A DNA stretch of 44,219 nt from Gordonia asplenii (GTDB lineage Bacteria > Actinomycetota > Actinomycetes > Mycobacteriales > Mycobacteriaceae): positions 1-44,219 of the forward strand of contig NZ_JABBNB010000041.1 in NCBI RefSeq assembly GCF_012933505.1, read 5' to 3'. This document shows positions 8,927 to 17,000 of the stretch, piece by piece. The position numbers and the translations under genes were made by a program. Positions within the stretch are counted from its first letter, which is position 1. Every line of letters begins with the position of its first letter. The notes beneath the pieces are model-generated. The model ran no database searches and had not been told where the DNA came from. It was given only the letters and a program-made list of their open reading frames with translations.

Positions 8927-9170
8927 GTGGCCCTCCCTTGGGTCGAACTGTTCGGTTACAGATATCAGATCGTTTACAGACTGTGATCTGTTTCACTGTT
9001 TAGTCAAATCGATTTGGCGGGTACGTCCGATGTGCCGAGAAGTTCATCCAAATGAACTACACATGAACCGCCATCAACCACTTGATCGCACGACTTGCAC
9101 CGTCGGCGACGGCGTGTTGTGAGGTTAACCCAGTACCGGCCGGACGGGACCGCCGTGTCAAGCTTGTCGG
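8927..9170. other. Divergent intergenic region between copy B and hpt
   Basis: 244 nt with clearly lower GC than the flanking genes. It holds a perfect 7-4-7 palindrome AGTTCAT-CCAA-ATGAACT at 9041-9058, 115 nt upstream of the copy B start, a further ATGAAC half-site at 9063-9068, and a CAGATC/GATCTG pair within about 8968-8992. No gene is supported here. Confidence 0.5.
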
Positions 9171-9737
9171 GTGAGCAGCCATGAACATCCGTACGGGGAT
9201 GACATCGAAGCGGTCCTGATCACCGAGGAGCAGATCCGTGAGCGCATCACCGAGCTCGCCGAGTCGGTGGCCGCGAGATACCGGGACGCTCCCGACGACC
9301 TGGTCCTGATCGGTGTGCTCAAGGGCGCGATCATGTTCATGACCGACTTCGCGCGCGCCCTGCCGATCCCGTCGCAGATGGAGTTCATGGCCGTGTCGAG
9401 CTACGGATCGTCGACGTCGTCGTCGGGCGTGGTGCGCATCCTCAAAGACCTCGACCGCGACATCGCCGACCGTGACGTGCTCATCGTCGAAGACATCATC
9501 GACTCCGGATTGACGCTGAGTTGGCTGCTGCGCAACCTCGCGACGCGCTCGCCGCGGTCGTTGAACGTGTGCACGCTGCTGCGCAAGCCCGACGCCGTGC
9601 GCGCGACCCTGGAGGTCAACGACATCGGTTTCGACATTCCCAACGAGTTCGTCGTCGGCTACGGCCTCGACTACGCGGAGCGCTACCGTGATCTGCCTTA
9701 CATCGGACGCCTGAATCCCTCGGTCTACACCGACTGA
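9171..9737 (+). CDS. hpt: Hypoxanthine phosphoribosyltransferase
   Basis: Purine salvage enzyme that joins hypoxanthine or guanine to PRPP, giving IMP or GMP in the cytosol. The product is 188 aa, with the family blocks LIGVLKGAIMFMTDFARAL, MAVSSYGSSTSSSG, the PRPP-binding loop VLIVEDIIDSGLTLSWL and the C-terminal FVVGYGLDYAERYRDLPYIG. I use the GTG at 9171; no good Shine-Dalgarno is visible in front of it, so the mRNA may be leaderless. It stands between tilS-side genes and ftsH as in related genomes, though here membrane and secreted genes are inserted between tilS and hpt. Confidence 0.95.
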   Translation: MSSHEHPYGDDIEAVLITEEQIRERITELAESVAARYRDAPDDLVLIGVLKGAIMFMTDFARALPIPSQMEFMAVSSYGSSTSSSGVVRILKDLDRDIADRDVLIVEDIIDSGLTLSWLLRNLATRSPRSLNVCTLLRKPDAVRATLEVNDIGFDIPNEFVVGYGLDYAERYRDLPYIGRLNPSVYTD

Positions 9738-9917
9738 CGGGAACGATTCGCCGCAGTCGCACGTTGACCTTCTGACCTGTGTGATCTCCGCCGCGCAGCG
9801 CTCGTGCGTGCTCGATGACCGGGCAGAACGCGGATCGACGCGGCGGGTAGCCTGAAGAGCAAGTTATGGGAAGGACGTTGGCGCCGCGCGAACCCCGCGG
9901 GCGCCGCACCAGCGCGA

Positions 9918-12353
9918 ATGAACCGAAAGACAGTCTTCCGCAATCTTGCGATTGTGTTGCTGATCATCTTGGCCATCTGGGGATGGAGCGCCATGCGCGA
10001 CTCCAACCGGGAATACAAGGCCGTGGACACCAACGTCGCTCTGACGCAGCTCAACACTAAGAGCAACGTCGAGTTCGTGCAGATCGACGACCGTGAACAG
10101 CGGCTGCGCATCAGCCTGCGCGAGCCGGTAGTCGTCAATGCCAAGGGTGACAAGTCCGACAAGATCACCACCCAGTACCCGGCGGCGAGCGCGAAGGAAG
10201 TGTTCGACCGCATCGACGCCACCGGTGCCGGCTACCAGACCAACGTGAGCCAAGACTCCGTCCTCGGTCAGTTGCTGCTGATCTTCCTGCCCATGTTGAT
10301 CCTGTTCGGGCTGTTCTTCTTCGTGATGAGCCGCATGCAGGGTGGCGGCAAGGGCGGCGTGATGGGCTTCGGCCGGTCGCGCGCCAAGCAGCTCACCAAA
10401 GACATGCCGAAGACCACCTTCGCCGACGTCGCCGGCGCCGACGAGGCCGTCGAAGAGCTCTACGAGATCAAGGACTTCCTGCAGAATCCGGCCCGCTACC
10501 AGGCGCTCGGCGCGAATATCCCCAAGGGCGTCCTGCTGTTCGGCCCGCCGGGAACGGGTAAGACGCTGCTCGCTCGCGCCGTCGCGGGCGAGGCGGGCGT
10601 GCCGTTCTTCACCATCTCCGGCTCCGACTTCGTCGAGATGTTCGTCGGCGTCGGTGCGTCGCGTGTGCGCGACCTGTTCGAGCAGGCCAAGCAGAACAGC
10701 CCCTGCATCATCTTCGTCGACGAGATCGACGCCGTCGGCCGCCAGCGCGGTGCGGGGCTCGGCGGCGGCCACGACGAGCGCGAACAGACCCTCAACCAGT
10801 TGCTCGTCGAGATGGACGGCTTCGGCGAACGGTCGGGCGTGATCCTGATCGCGGCCACCAACCGGCCCGACATCCTCGATCCGGCGCTGCTGCGCCCCGG
10901 TCGCTTCGACCGGCAGATCCCGGTCGGCAACCCCGACATGGCGGGTCGTCGAGCGATCCTCAAGGTCCACGCCAAGGGCAAGCCGATCGCGCCCGACGCC
11001 GACCTGGACGGTCTTGCCAAGCGCACCCCGGGCATGTCCGGCGCCGACCTGGAGAACGTCCTCAACGAGGCGGCCCTGCTGACCGCGCGTGAGAACAAGA
11101 ACGTGATCAGCGGCGAAGCCCTCGAAGAGGCCGTCGACCGGGTGATCGGCGGCCCGCGTCGCAAGAGCCGCGTGATCAGCGAACACGAGCGCAAGGTGGT
11201 GGCCTACCACGAGGGCGGGCACACATTGGCCGCGTGGGCCATGCCCGACCTCGACCCCATCTACAAGGTCACCATCCTGGCTCGCGGTCGTACCGGCGGT
11301 CACGCCCTCGCGGTTCCCGAGCAGGACAAAGACGTGATGACCCGCTCGGAGATGATCGCGCGCCTGGTGATGGCGATGGGCGGACGGGCCGCTGAAGAAC
11401 TCGTCTTCAGCGAGCCGACGACGGGCGCGTCGTCGGATATCGACCAGGCCACCAAGATCGCGCGCGCGATGGTCACCGAATATGGCATGAGCGCCAAGCT
11501 GGGCGCGGTCCGCTACGGCCAGGAGCAGGGGGATCCGTTCCTCGGCCGGTCGATGGGCACGCATGCGGACTACTCGGCCGACGTCGCCCGGGAGATCGAC
11601 GACGAGGTGCGTCGCCTGATCGAGGCGGCACACACCGAGGCGTGGGCGATTCTCGACGAGTACCGTGACACGCTCGACATCCTCGCGACCCAGCTGCTCG
11701 AGCGGGAGACGCTGACCCGCAAAGACTTGGAGAAGATCTTCTCGCACGTCGAAAAGCGTCCCCGGATAACCGAATTCAACGAGTTCGGGGTGCGTACGCC
11801 GAGCAGCAAGCCGCCGGTGAAGACGCCGGGCGAGCTGGCGATCGAGCGTGGCGAGCCGTGGCCGCCGGAGCCCGACCCGGCCCCCGAACCCGTTGGCGCA
11901 CAGACGTCGTCGTACGCGCCCGGATACGTGCTGCCCGCCGGCCCGCCGAACACCGGGCAGTATCAAGGACCGCAGTATCCGCCGGTCGGGTACCCGCAGC
12001 AGCCGCATCCGGGTCAGCCTTCCCCCCAGTCGTATCCCGGTCAGCCCTATCCTGGTCAGCCATATCAGGGCCAGTCGCATCCGGGGCAGCAGTACGGGCA
12101 GCCGCCGTCGTATCCGACCGGTCCGTCCAACCCGCAAAACCATGCGCCGCAAGGACGTCCGCAGCCGGGACAGCAGCCGAGCAGCGGCACCCGCCCCGAC
12201 TACGGCGCTCCCGCGGACTGGTCGGCGCCGGGCTGGCCCCCGAACGGTACGGTCAACGGTGTGAACGGCAGTGCGAATGGTGCAGCGCCGCACGGCAATA
12301 CGGGCACCGGCAACGCGCCGGGCGAGGCGAAGGGCCGCGATGACGATCAGTGA
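9918..12353 (+). CDS. ftsH: ATP-dependent membrane zinc metalloprotease FtsH
   Basis: Hexameric AAA+ protease that degrades membrane and short-lived proteins. The product is 811 aa. Two membrane helices (about 8-24 and 115-138) flank an extracytoplasmic domain. Walker A GPPGTGKT is at 209-216, Walker B is IIFVDEIDA, and the zinc motif HEGGH is at 431-435. The C-terminal ~190 residues form a Pro/Gln/Gly/Tyr-rich tail with repeated YPGQP-type units, as is common in actinobacterial FtsH. The ATG at 9918 has no clear ribosome site. A 14-nt or shorter junction with folE follows. Confidence 0.97.
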   Translation: MNRKTVFRNLAIVLLIILAIWGWSAMRDSNREYKAVDTNVALTQLNTKSNVEFVQIDDREQRLRISLREPVVVNAKGDKSDKITTQYPAASAKEVFDRIDATGAGYQTNVSQDSVLGQLLLIFLPMLILFGLFFFVMSRMQGGGKGGVMGFGRSRAKQLTKDMPKTTFADVAGADEAVEELYEIKDFLQNPARYQALGANIPKGVLLFGPPGTGKTLLARAVAGEAGVPFFTISGSDFVEMFVGVGASRVRDLFEQAKQNSPCIIFVDEIDAVGRQRGAGLGGGHDEREQTLNQLLVEMDGFGERSGVILIAATNRPDILDPALLRPGRFDRQIPVGNPDMAGRRAILKVHAKGKPIAPDADLDGLAKRTPGMSGADLENVLNEAALLTARENKNVISGEALEEAVDRVIGGPRRKSRVISEHERKVVAYHEGGHTLAAWAMPDLDPIYKVTILARGRTGGHALAVPEQDKDVMTRSEMIARLVMAMGGRAAEELVFSEPTTGASSDIDQATKIARAMVTEYGMSAKLGAVRYGQEQGDPFLGRSMGTHADYSADVAREIDDEVRRLIEAAHTEAWAILDEYRDTLDILATQLLERETLTRKDLEKIFSHVEKRPRITEFNEFGVRTPSSKPPVKTPGELAIERGEPWPPEPDPAPEPVGAQTSSYAPGYVLPAGPPNTGQYQGPQYPPVGYPQQPHPGQPSPQSYPGQPYPGQPYQGQSHPGQQYGQPPSYPTGPSNPQNHAPQGRPQPGQQPSSGTRPDYGAPADWSAPGWPPNGTVNGVNGSANGAAPHGNTGTGNAPGEAKGRDDDQ

Positions 12354-12363
12354 GGAGACCGTC

Positions 12364-12966
12364 GTGGGGGAGCAGGCGCGCACCGACCTGACCGCACGCG
12401 GTGAGTTCGATCAGGCCCGTGCGGAGGCAGCCGTCCGCGAGTTGCTCATCGCGGTCGGAGAAGATCCCGACCGAGAAGGCTTGCAGCGCACGCCGACTCG
12501 CGTCGCCAACGCCTACCGCGAAGTGTTCGCCGGGCTCTACACCGACCCCGACGACGTGCTGTCCACGACATTCGACGAGAACCACGACGAACTCGTCCTC
12601 GTCAAAGACATTCCGCTCTACTCCACCTGCGAACACCATCTGGTGTCGTTTCACGGCGTTGCGCACGTCGGCTACATCCCGGGGACGTCGGGCCGAGTCA
12701 CCGGCCTGTCGAAACTGGCGCGGTTGGTCGACCTCTATGCCAAGCGTCCGCAGGTTCAGGAGCGGCTCACCTCGCAGATCGCGGATGCCATTGTGCGCAA
12801 ACTCGATCCGCGCGGGGTCATCGTCGTGATCGAGGCCGAACATCTGTGCATGGCGATGCGCGGAATCCGCAAGCCGGGCGCGCGCACCACCACCTCCGCG
12901 GTGCGCGGCCTGTTCAAGACCAGCGCGGTGTCCCGCGGCGAGGCGCTCGACCTGATCACCCGATAA
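12364..12966 (+). CDS. folE: GTP cyclohydrolase I
   Basis: First enzyme of folate synthesis; it converts GTP to dihydroneopterin triphosphate and needs zinc. About 200 aa, with the family blocks FDQARAEAAVRELL, YSTCEHHLVSFHGVAHVGY (zinc Cys/His), GLSKLARLVDLYAKRPQVQE and EAEHLCMAMRG (second zinc Cys). I prefer the GTG at 12364: GAGGAG lies 6 nt upstream, and it gives 14 residues before FDQ, close to the M. tuberculosis N-terminus. The ATG at 12340 is an alternative that overlaps the end of ftsH by 14 nt. It heads the folE-folP-folB-folK operon. Confidence 0.94.
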   Translation: MGEQARTDLTARGEFDQARAEAAVRELLIAVGEDPDREGLQRTPTRVANAYREVFAGLYTDPDDVLSTTFDENHDELVLVKDIPLYSTCEHHLVSFHGVAHVGYIPGTSGRVTGLSKLARLVDLYAKRPQVQERLTSQIADAIVRKLDPRGVIVVIEAEHLCMAMRGIRKPGARTTTSAVRGLFKTSAVSRGEALDLITR

Positions 12967-12984
12967 GGACGTGTCTGTCCAGTG

Positions 12985-13872
12985 ATGACGAAACTGCTCG
13001 GCGTCCTCAACGTGACAGCCGACTCGTTCTCCGACGGCGGGCGCTATCTCGACGTCGATGCCGCCATCGGTCACGGTGTGGCTCTTGCGGCCCAGGGCGC
13101 CGACATCGTCGACGTCGGGGGTGAGTCCACCCGCCCGGGTGCGCACCGGATCGACGCCGACGTCGAGGCGGCACGGGTCGTGCCGGTGATCGAAGCGCTC
13201 GCCGCGCACGGCGTCACCGTCTCCGTCGACACGATGCGAGCATCGGTCGCACAGGCGGCGATCGACGCCGGCGCGCGGTTGGTCAACGACGTCTCCGGTG
13301 GCCGAGCCGATGCGCAGATGGCGAAAGTCGTTGCGGCGGCGGGTATTCCGTGGATTCTGATGCACTGGCGGCCGTTGTCGGACGCCGGGCGCGGCTCCGG
13401 ACCGTTCTCGCCTGCCGACTTCACTCACCGCGTCGCGGTCTCCGACGGCTACCGCGACGTCGTGGCAGAAGTCAGCGGTGAACTGCTGGCCCAGGTCGAC
13501 ACCGCGGTCGCGGCGGGGGTCGACCCCGACAAGATCATCCTCGACCCCGGGCTGGGTTTCGCGAAGGACGCCGACCACAACTGGGCGTTGCTGCGGGCGC
13601 TGCCGACGCTGGTCGGGCTGGGATTCCCGATCCTCGTCGGCGCCTCTCGCAAACGCTTCCTCGGTTCGCTGCTGGCGGCCGACGGCGCCGACCGCCCGCC
13701 CGCCGGACGCGAAGTCGCCACGGCGGCCATCTCCGCTCTTGCCGCGGCGGCCGGCGCATGGGGTGTCCGCGTCCACGACGTCTCCTCAAGCCGCGACGCG
13801 ATCGCCGTCGCACACGCCTGGGACGACGGGTACGCACCCCGGGCAACCGACCGACCCGACGAGGAGAACTGA
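12985..13872 (+). CDS. folP: Dihydropteroate synthase
   Basis: Condenses 6-hydroxymethyl-7,8-dihydropterin pyrophosphate with p-aminobenzoate; the target of sulfonamides. 295 aa, TIM-barrel family. Signature blocks are LGVLNVTADSFSDGG at the N-terminus, VDVGGESTRPGA, ILDPGLGFAKDADHN and GASRKRFLGSLL. The start is the ATG at 12985, with an adjacent in-frame GTG at 12982 equally possible. The gene is 18 nt after folE and 3 nt before folB, inside the folate operon. Confidence 0.95.
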   Translation: MTKLLGVLNVTADSFSDGGRYLDVDAAIGHGVALAAQGADIVDVGGESTRPGAHRIDADVEAARVVPVIEALAAHGVTVSVDTMRASVAQAAIDAGARLVNDVSGGRADAQMAKVVAAAGIPWILMHWRPLSDAGRGSGPFSPADFTHRVAVSDGYRDVVAEVSGELLAQVDTAVAAGVDPDKIILDPGLGFAKDADHNWALLRALPTLVGLGFPILVGASRKRFLGSLLAADGADRPPAGREVATAAISALAAAAGAWGVRVHDVSSSRDAIAVAHAWDDGYAPRATDRPDEEN

Positions 13873-13875
13873 GCA

Positions 13876-14262
13876 GTGGCCGATCGGATCGAATTGCGCG
13901 GCTTGCGCGTTCGCGGATTTCACGGTGTCTTCGAGCATGAGCGGATCGACGGTCAAGACTTCCTCATCGATGTGACGCTCTGGATGGATCTCGCCCTCGC
14001 GGCGGCCTCCGACGACCTCGCCGACACGGCCGATTACGGTGTGCTCGCGCAGACCGTCCACGACATCGTCGCGGGCGAGCCCCGCAACCTGATCGAGACC
14101 GTCGGCGCCGAGATCGCCGAGACGTTGATGGCCGACGAGCGGCTCGCCGCCGTCGAAGTGACCGTGCACAAGCCGTCGGCGCCGATACCGCTGACCTTCG
14201 CCGACGTCGCAGTGGTGACGCGGCGCTCGCGAAAATCCATGGCGGGCAGGGCCGATCGATGA
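13876..14262 (+). CDS. folB: Dihydroneopterin aldolase
   Basis: Cleaves 7,8-dihydroneopterin to 6-hydroxymethyl-7,8-dihydropterin and glycolaldehyde. 128 aa, the usual length. Family features are IELRGLRVRGFHGVFEHE at the N-terminus, DFLIDVTLWMDL, DTADYGVLAQTVHDIV, NLIETVGAEIAETLM and the C-terminal Lys region VTVHKPSAPIPLTF. The GTG start at 13876 has GAGGAG about 10 nt upstream, at the end of folP. Its stop overlaps the folK start (ATGA). Confidence 0.95.
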   Translation: MADRIELRGLRVRGFHGVFEHERIDGQDFLIDVTLWMDLALAAASDDLADTADYGVLAQTVHDIVAGEPRNLIETVGAEIAETLMADERLAAVEVTVHKPSAPIPLTFADVAVVTRRSRKSMAGRADR

Positions 14263-14864
14263 CCCGGGTGAGCGGCGCGGCGGGAGACGTGACCGCGGCG
14301 AGCGGTGCGACGGGAGACGTGACCGCGGCGAGTGGCGCGGCGGGAGACGTGACCCGGGCGGTTCTGTCGGCCGGCAGCAATGTCGGTGACCGGCTGGCGC
14401 ACTTGCGGAGCGTGGTGGCCGGATTCGGCGACGACGTCGTAGCAGTCTCGGCCGTATACGCAACCGCCCCGTGGGGCGGCGTCGAACAGGACGACTTCTA
14501 CAACATCACCCTCATCGTCGAGGGTGAGCGGACTGCGCACGAGTGGCTCGCCGCGGGCGCGCGCCTGGAGCAGGCCGCCGAGCGCACGCGTGAAGTCCGT
14601 TGGGGGCCAAGGACTCTCGATGTCGACGTGATCACCGTCGACGTTGTCGGCGGCATCGTCGTGCAAGACGACCCGACGCTGACCCTTCCGCATCCGCGGG
14701 CCGCGCAGCGGGCGTTCGTGCTGGTGCCGTGGCTCGACGTCGAGCCAGATGCGTTGCTGCACACCGACGTCGGTGCTCGGCGTGTGGATGAGCTTGTCGC
14801 GCAACTCGATTCTGCCGAGACGGCCGGGGTGCGCCGCCTCGGGGACTTGGACGGCGACTGGTGA
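14259..14864 (+). CDS. folK: HPPK (hydroxymethyldihydropterin pyrophosphokinase) with repeat-expanded N-terminus
   Basis: Transfers pyrophosphate from ATP to 6-hydroxymethyl-7,8-dihydropterin. 201 aa. The catalytic signature is ERTREVRWGPRTLDVDVI, followed by LTLPHPRAAQRAFVLVPW. The normal family N-terminus (VLSAGSNVGDRLAHLR) begins only at about residue 35. Residues 4-33 are three near-identical 10-residue units SGAAGDVTAA from a 30-bp tandem repeat. ATG 14259 overlaps the folB stop. Each repeat carries an in-frame GTG after GGGAGA, and the last (14349) would give MTRAVLSAGSN, very like the mycobacterial start, so the true start is uncertain. Confidence 0.92.
   Translation: MTRVSGAAGDVTAASGATGDVTAASGAAGDVTRAVLSAGSNVGDRLAHLRSVVAGFGDDVVAVSAVYATAPWGGVEQDDFYNITLIVEGERTAHEWLAAGARLEQAAERTREVRWGPRTLDVDVITVDVVGGIVVQDDPTLTLPHPRAAQRAFVLVPWLDVEPDALLHTDVGARRVDELVAQLDSAETAGVRRLGDLDGDW
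14261..14360 (+). repeat. 30-bp tandem repeat, 3.3 units, in the folK 5' end
   Basis: Units at 14271-14300, 14301-14330 and 14331-14360, with a preceding partial unit at 14261-14270. They differ at only a few positions. The period is exactly 30 nt, so the reading frame is kept. Each unit contains GGGAGAC followed by GTGACC. Confidence 0.9.
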
Positions 14865-15382
14865 GTACCGAGCCGGAACAGCCCGACGGTGAAGAGGGGC
14901 TGGGGCCCACCAGGATTCGCGATCTAGTCGTGGTCGCCGGAATCGTCGGGGTCGCGAGTTGGGTGCTTGTCGGCGCCAATTACGGATCCCTTCCCTCGAT
15001 TCCGTTGTTCGCGGGCGTGGCGCTGTATGTGCTGGCCGCCGTCGAGGTCGTCGTCGCGCTGATCGTGCGGTCCCGAGTCAATTCTCGGCAAGTCGGGCGG
15101 GCTCGCGGGCAACTGCATCCGTTGACCGCGGCCCGGATCGTGGCGCTGGCGAAGGCATCGTCGATCCTCGGAGCGATCATGGTCGGCGTCTGGGCCGGCA
15201 TGGGCGTGTTTCTGCTGCAGCAGAACGACCTCGCGCAGGCCGACCATGACAAGGTGCCGACCCTGATCGCGCTCGTCGGTGCGGCACTGCTCGTCGGGGC
15301 CGCACTTTGGCTGGAATACTGCTGCCGCGCACCCGACGATCCGACGACCGATATGCTAGGCGAGCATCCCGGGCCCGCGTGA
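14861..15382 (+). CDS. DUF3180 membrane protein
   Basis: 173-aa protein with four predicted membrane helices (about 22-40, 47-68, 99-119 and 135-155) and short charged termini. It matches the actinobacterial DUF3180 family, found directly after folK in mycobacteria (Rv3605c position). The GTG at 14861 overlaps the folK stop as GTGA, so it is co-transcribed with the folate genes. No catalytic residues are recognisable; any link to folate metabolism is only contextual. Confidence 0.88.
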   Translation: MSTEPEQPDGEEGLGPTRIRDLVVVAGIVGVASWVLVGANYGSLPSIPLFAGVALYVLAAVEVVVALIVRSRVNSRQVGRARGQLHPLTAARIVALAKASSILGAIMVGVWAGMGVFLLQQNDLAQADHDKVPTLIALVGAALLVGAALWLEYCCRAPDDPTTDMLGEHPGPA

Positions 15383-15474
15383 GAGGTGGGTACGGAGTGG
15401 AGCGGAGCGATCTTTTCGCAACTCTCCGGTCACCTTGACCAACATTCACTTCGCGGAAAGGTAAGTTTTCGATC

Positions 15475-16452
15475 ATGGCGTCATCGAACGGCCGCTCCGC
15501 AGAAACCCGCCGATCCTCCCGATCGGGCGCCCAGTGGCTGCTGGGCCTGCTGATACTTCTTGCCCTCGTCGCGAGCATCTTGATGGTGTTCATCGACAAA
15601 CTGACGATCGCGGCGTCGATCGCCGTCATCGCAGCACTGTGGGCCGCTGTCATCGGGGCGATTCTCGTCACGAAATTCCGCCGGCAGGCAGACACCGCGG
15701 AGGCGAAGAGCCGCGACCTGCGGCTGGTCTACGAGCTGCAACTCGAGCGGGAGATCACGGCGCGACGCCAATACGAGCTCGACGTCGAGACCACCATCCG
15801 CAAGGAGGTCGCCGCCGAATCCGGCCAGGAGCTGCTCGAGCTGCAGGCCCAGGTCGCGGCATTGCGTGCCAGCCTGGAGCTCCTCCTCGGCGAGCCGTTG
15901 CCCGAGGAACGTGTCGCGTTGCCCAGCGAGAAGCTGCGTGAGCTGGCGTCGGGTATCGGCAGCAACCTTTACGCTCCCGACGACCGCGTGATGGCCGCTC
16001 ATGATTTCGCGTCGACGGCACCCGCCACGGCCGACGGTCGGCACCAGCCGTCGGGCGACGCGCGCTACGACATCCCTCGGGCCGCGGCCACCGACATGAC
16101 CGAGATCATCCCCGTGGTGACCGATGACGAAGAGATCATCAGTACTCAGTTCGAGCAGGTCGTCGCCGAACCCGCGCCGACCCAGGCCTATGTAGCCCCC
16201 CAGCCCGACCCCAACCAGCCGCAGTTCACCGAAGACGCGCCCACCGACGCGTGGCTGCCCGACCCGGGCGCTCCCGGCCCGGCGGCCCCGCAGCCTGCTG
16301 CGCAACAGCAGAACGTGCAGCCGTCCGAGGCCGACCTCGAAGACTCCATCGGCAAACACGACGACGGCACCGGCGTCCCCTTCTCTCAACTCCTGACCCA
16401 GCTGCAGCAAGTCTCGCCGGGCAGCGGTGGCCGCCGACGCAAAGACGACTAG
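15475..16452 (+). CDS. Membrane-anchored coiled-coil protein, DUF6779-like
   Basis: 325-aa protein with two adjacent membrane helices (about 20-40 and 44-65), a charged helical region likely to form a coiled coil (about 66-140, rich in E/R/L heptads such as LRLVYELQLEREITARRQYE) and a long Pro/Ala/Asp/Gln-rich disordered C-terminus ending RRRKDD. It occupies the Rv3604c position between DUF3180 and the DUF2520 gene; the DUF6779 label is from memory. The ATG at 15475 follows a 92-nt gap with GGAAAGG about 15 nt upstream, so it may have its own promoter. Function unknown, plausibly envelope-related. Confidence 0.82.
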   Translation: MASSNGRSAETRRSSRSGAQWLLGLLILLALVASILMVFIDKLTIAASIAVIAALWAAVIGAILVTKFRRQADTAEAKSRDLRLVYELQLEREITARRQYELDVETTIRKEVAAESGQELLELQAQVAALRASLELLLGEPLPEERVALPSEKLRELASGIGSNLYAPDDRVMAAHDFASTAPATADGRHQPSGDARYDIPRAAATDMTEIIPVVTDDEEIISTQFEQVVAEPAPTQAYVAPQPDPNQPQFTEDAPTDAWLPDPGAPGPAAPQPAAQQQNVQPSEADLEDSIGKHDDGTGVPFSQLLTQLQQVSPGSGGRRRKDD

Positions 16453-16477
16453 CAGGGTCGTTCGTTTCCTACGGCGT

Positions 16478-16889
16478 GCTGATTGCATTCGGCCCCGTCA
16501 CCCGCGCCGAGGGAGCCATTCCCTCGCTGCGGTTGTGTGGGCTGATTGCAATCTGCCCGGAAGTCTCCGTCGTCGACGCCGCCTGGCGTGCTGATTGCAT
16601 TCGGCCCCGTCACCCCTGCCGAGGGAGCCACTCCCTCGCGCCGACCCACCCTGCTGATTGCAATCTGTCCCGACATCCCCGTCGTCGACGCCGCCTCGCC
16701 GGCTGATTACATTCGTCCCCGTCACCCGCGCCGAGGGAGCCATTCCCTCGCTGCGGCTGTGCGTGCTGATTGCAATCTGTCCCGACGTCACCGTCGTCGA
16801 CGCCGCCTCGCGGGCTGATTGCATTCGGCCCCGTCACCCGCGCCGAGGGAGCCACTCCCTCGCTGCGACCCACCCTGCCGATTGCAATC
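16478..16889. repeat. Ordered array of GATTGCAATC-type palindromes (locus 1)
   Basis: Eight sites of the form GATTGCA(A/T)TC start at 16481, 16544, 16593, 16656, 16705, 16768, 16817 and 16880. The spacings are 63, 49, 63, 49, 63, 49 and 63, a strict 112-bp higher-order period. The 63-bp units carry a hairpin CGAGGGA-GCCAT-TCCCTCG (loop varies). The 49-bp units carry GTCGTCGACGCCGCC. Sites alternate between GATTGCAATC (perfect palindrome) and GATTGCATTC or GATTACATTC. No protein-coding gene is supported in this 548-bp gap. Confidence 0.9.
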
Positions 16890-17000
16890 TGCCCAGTTAC
16901 TCACATCACACCTTCAACCACATCGCTCGCCGACCGCCTATCCTCGTCGTGGACGTCTGGTACCCGCGGAGCGGGACTGGAACGGAACGAAGGGACCACG

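Noticed and set aside
9866..10060. 64-aa ORF just before ftsH
   Set aside because: Overlaps the ftsH start in another frame with no family resemblance and a composition like other shadows.
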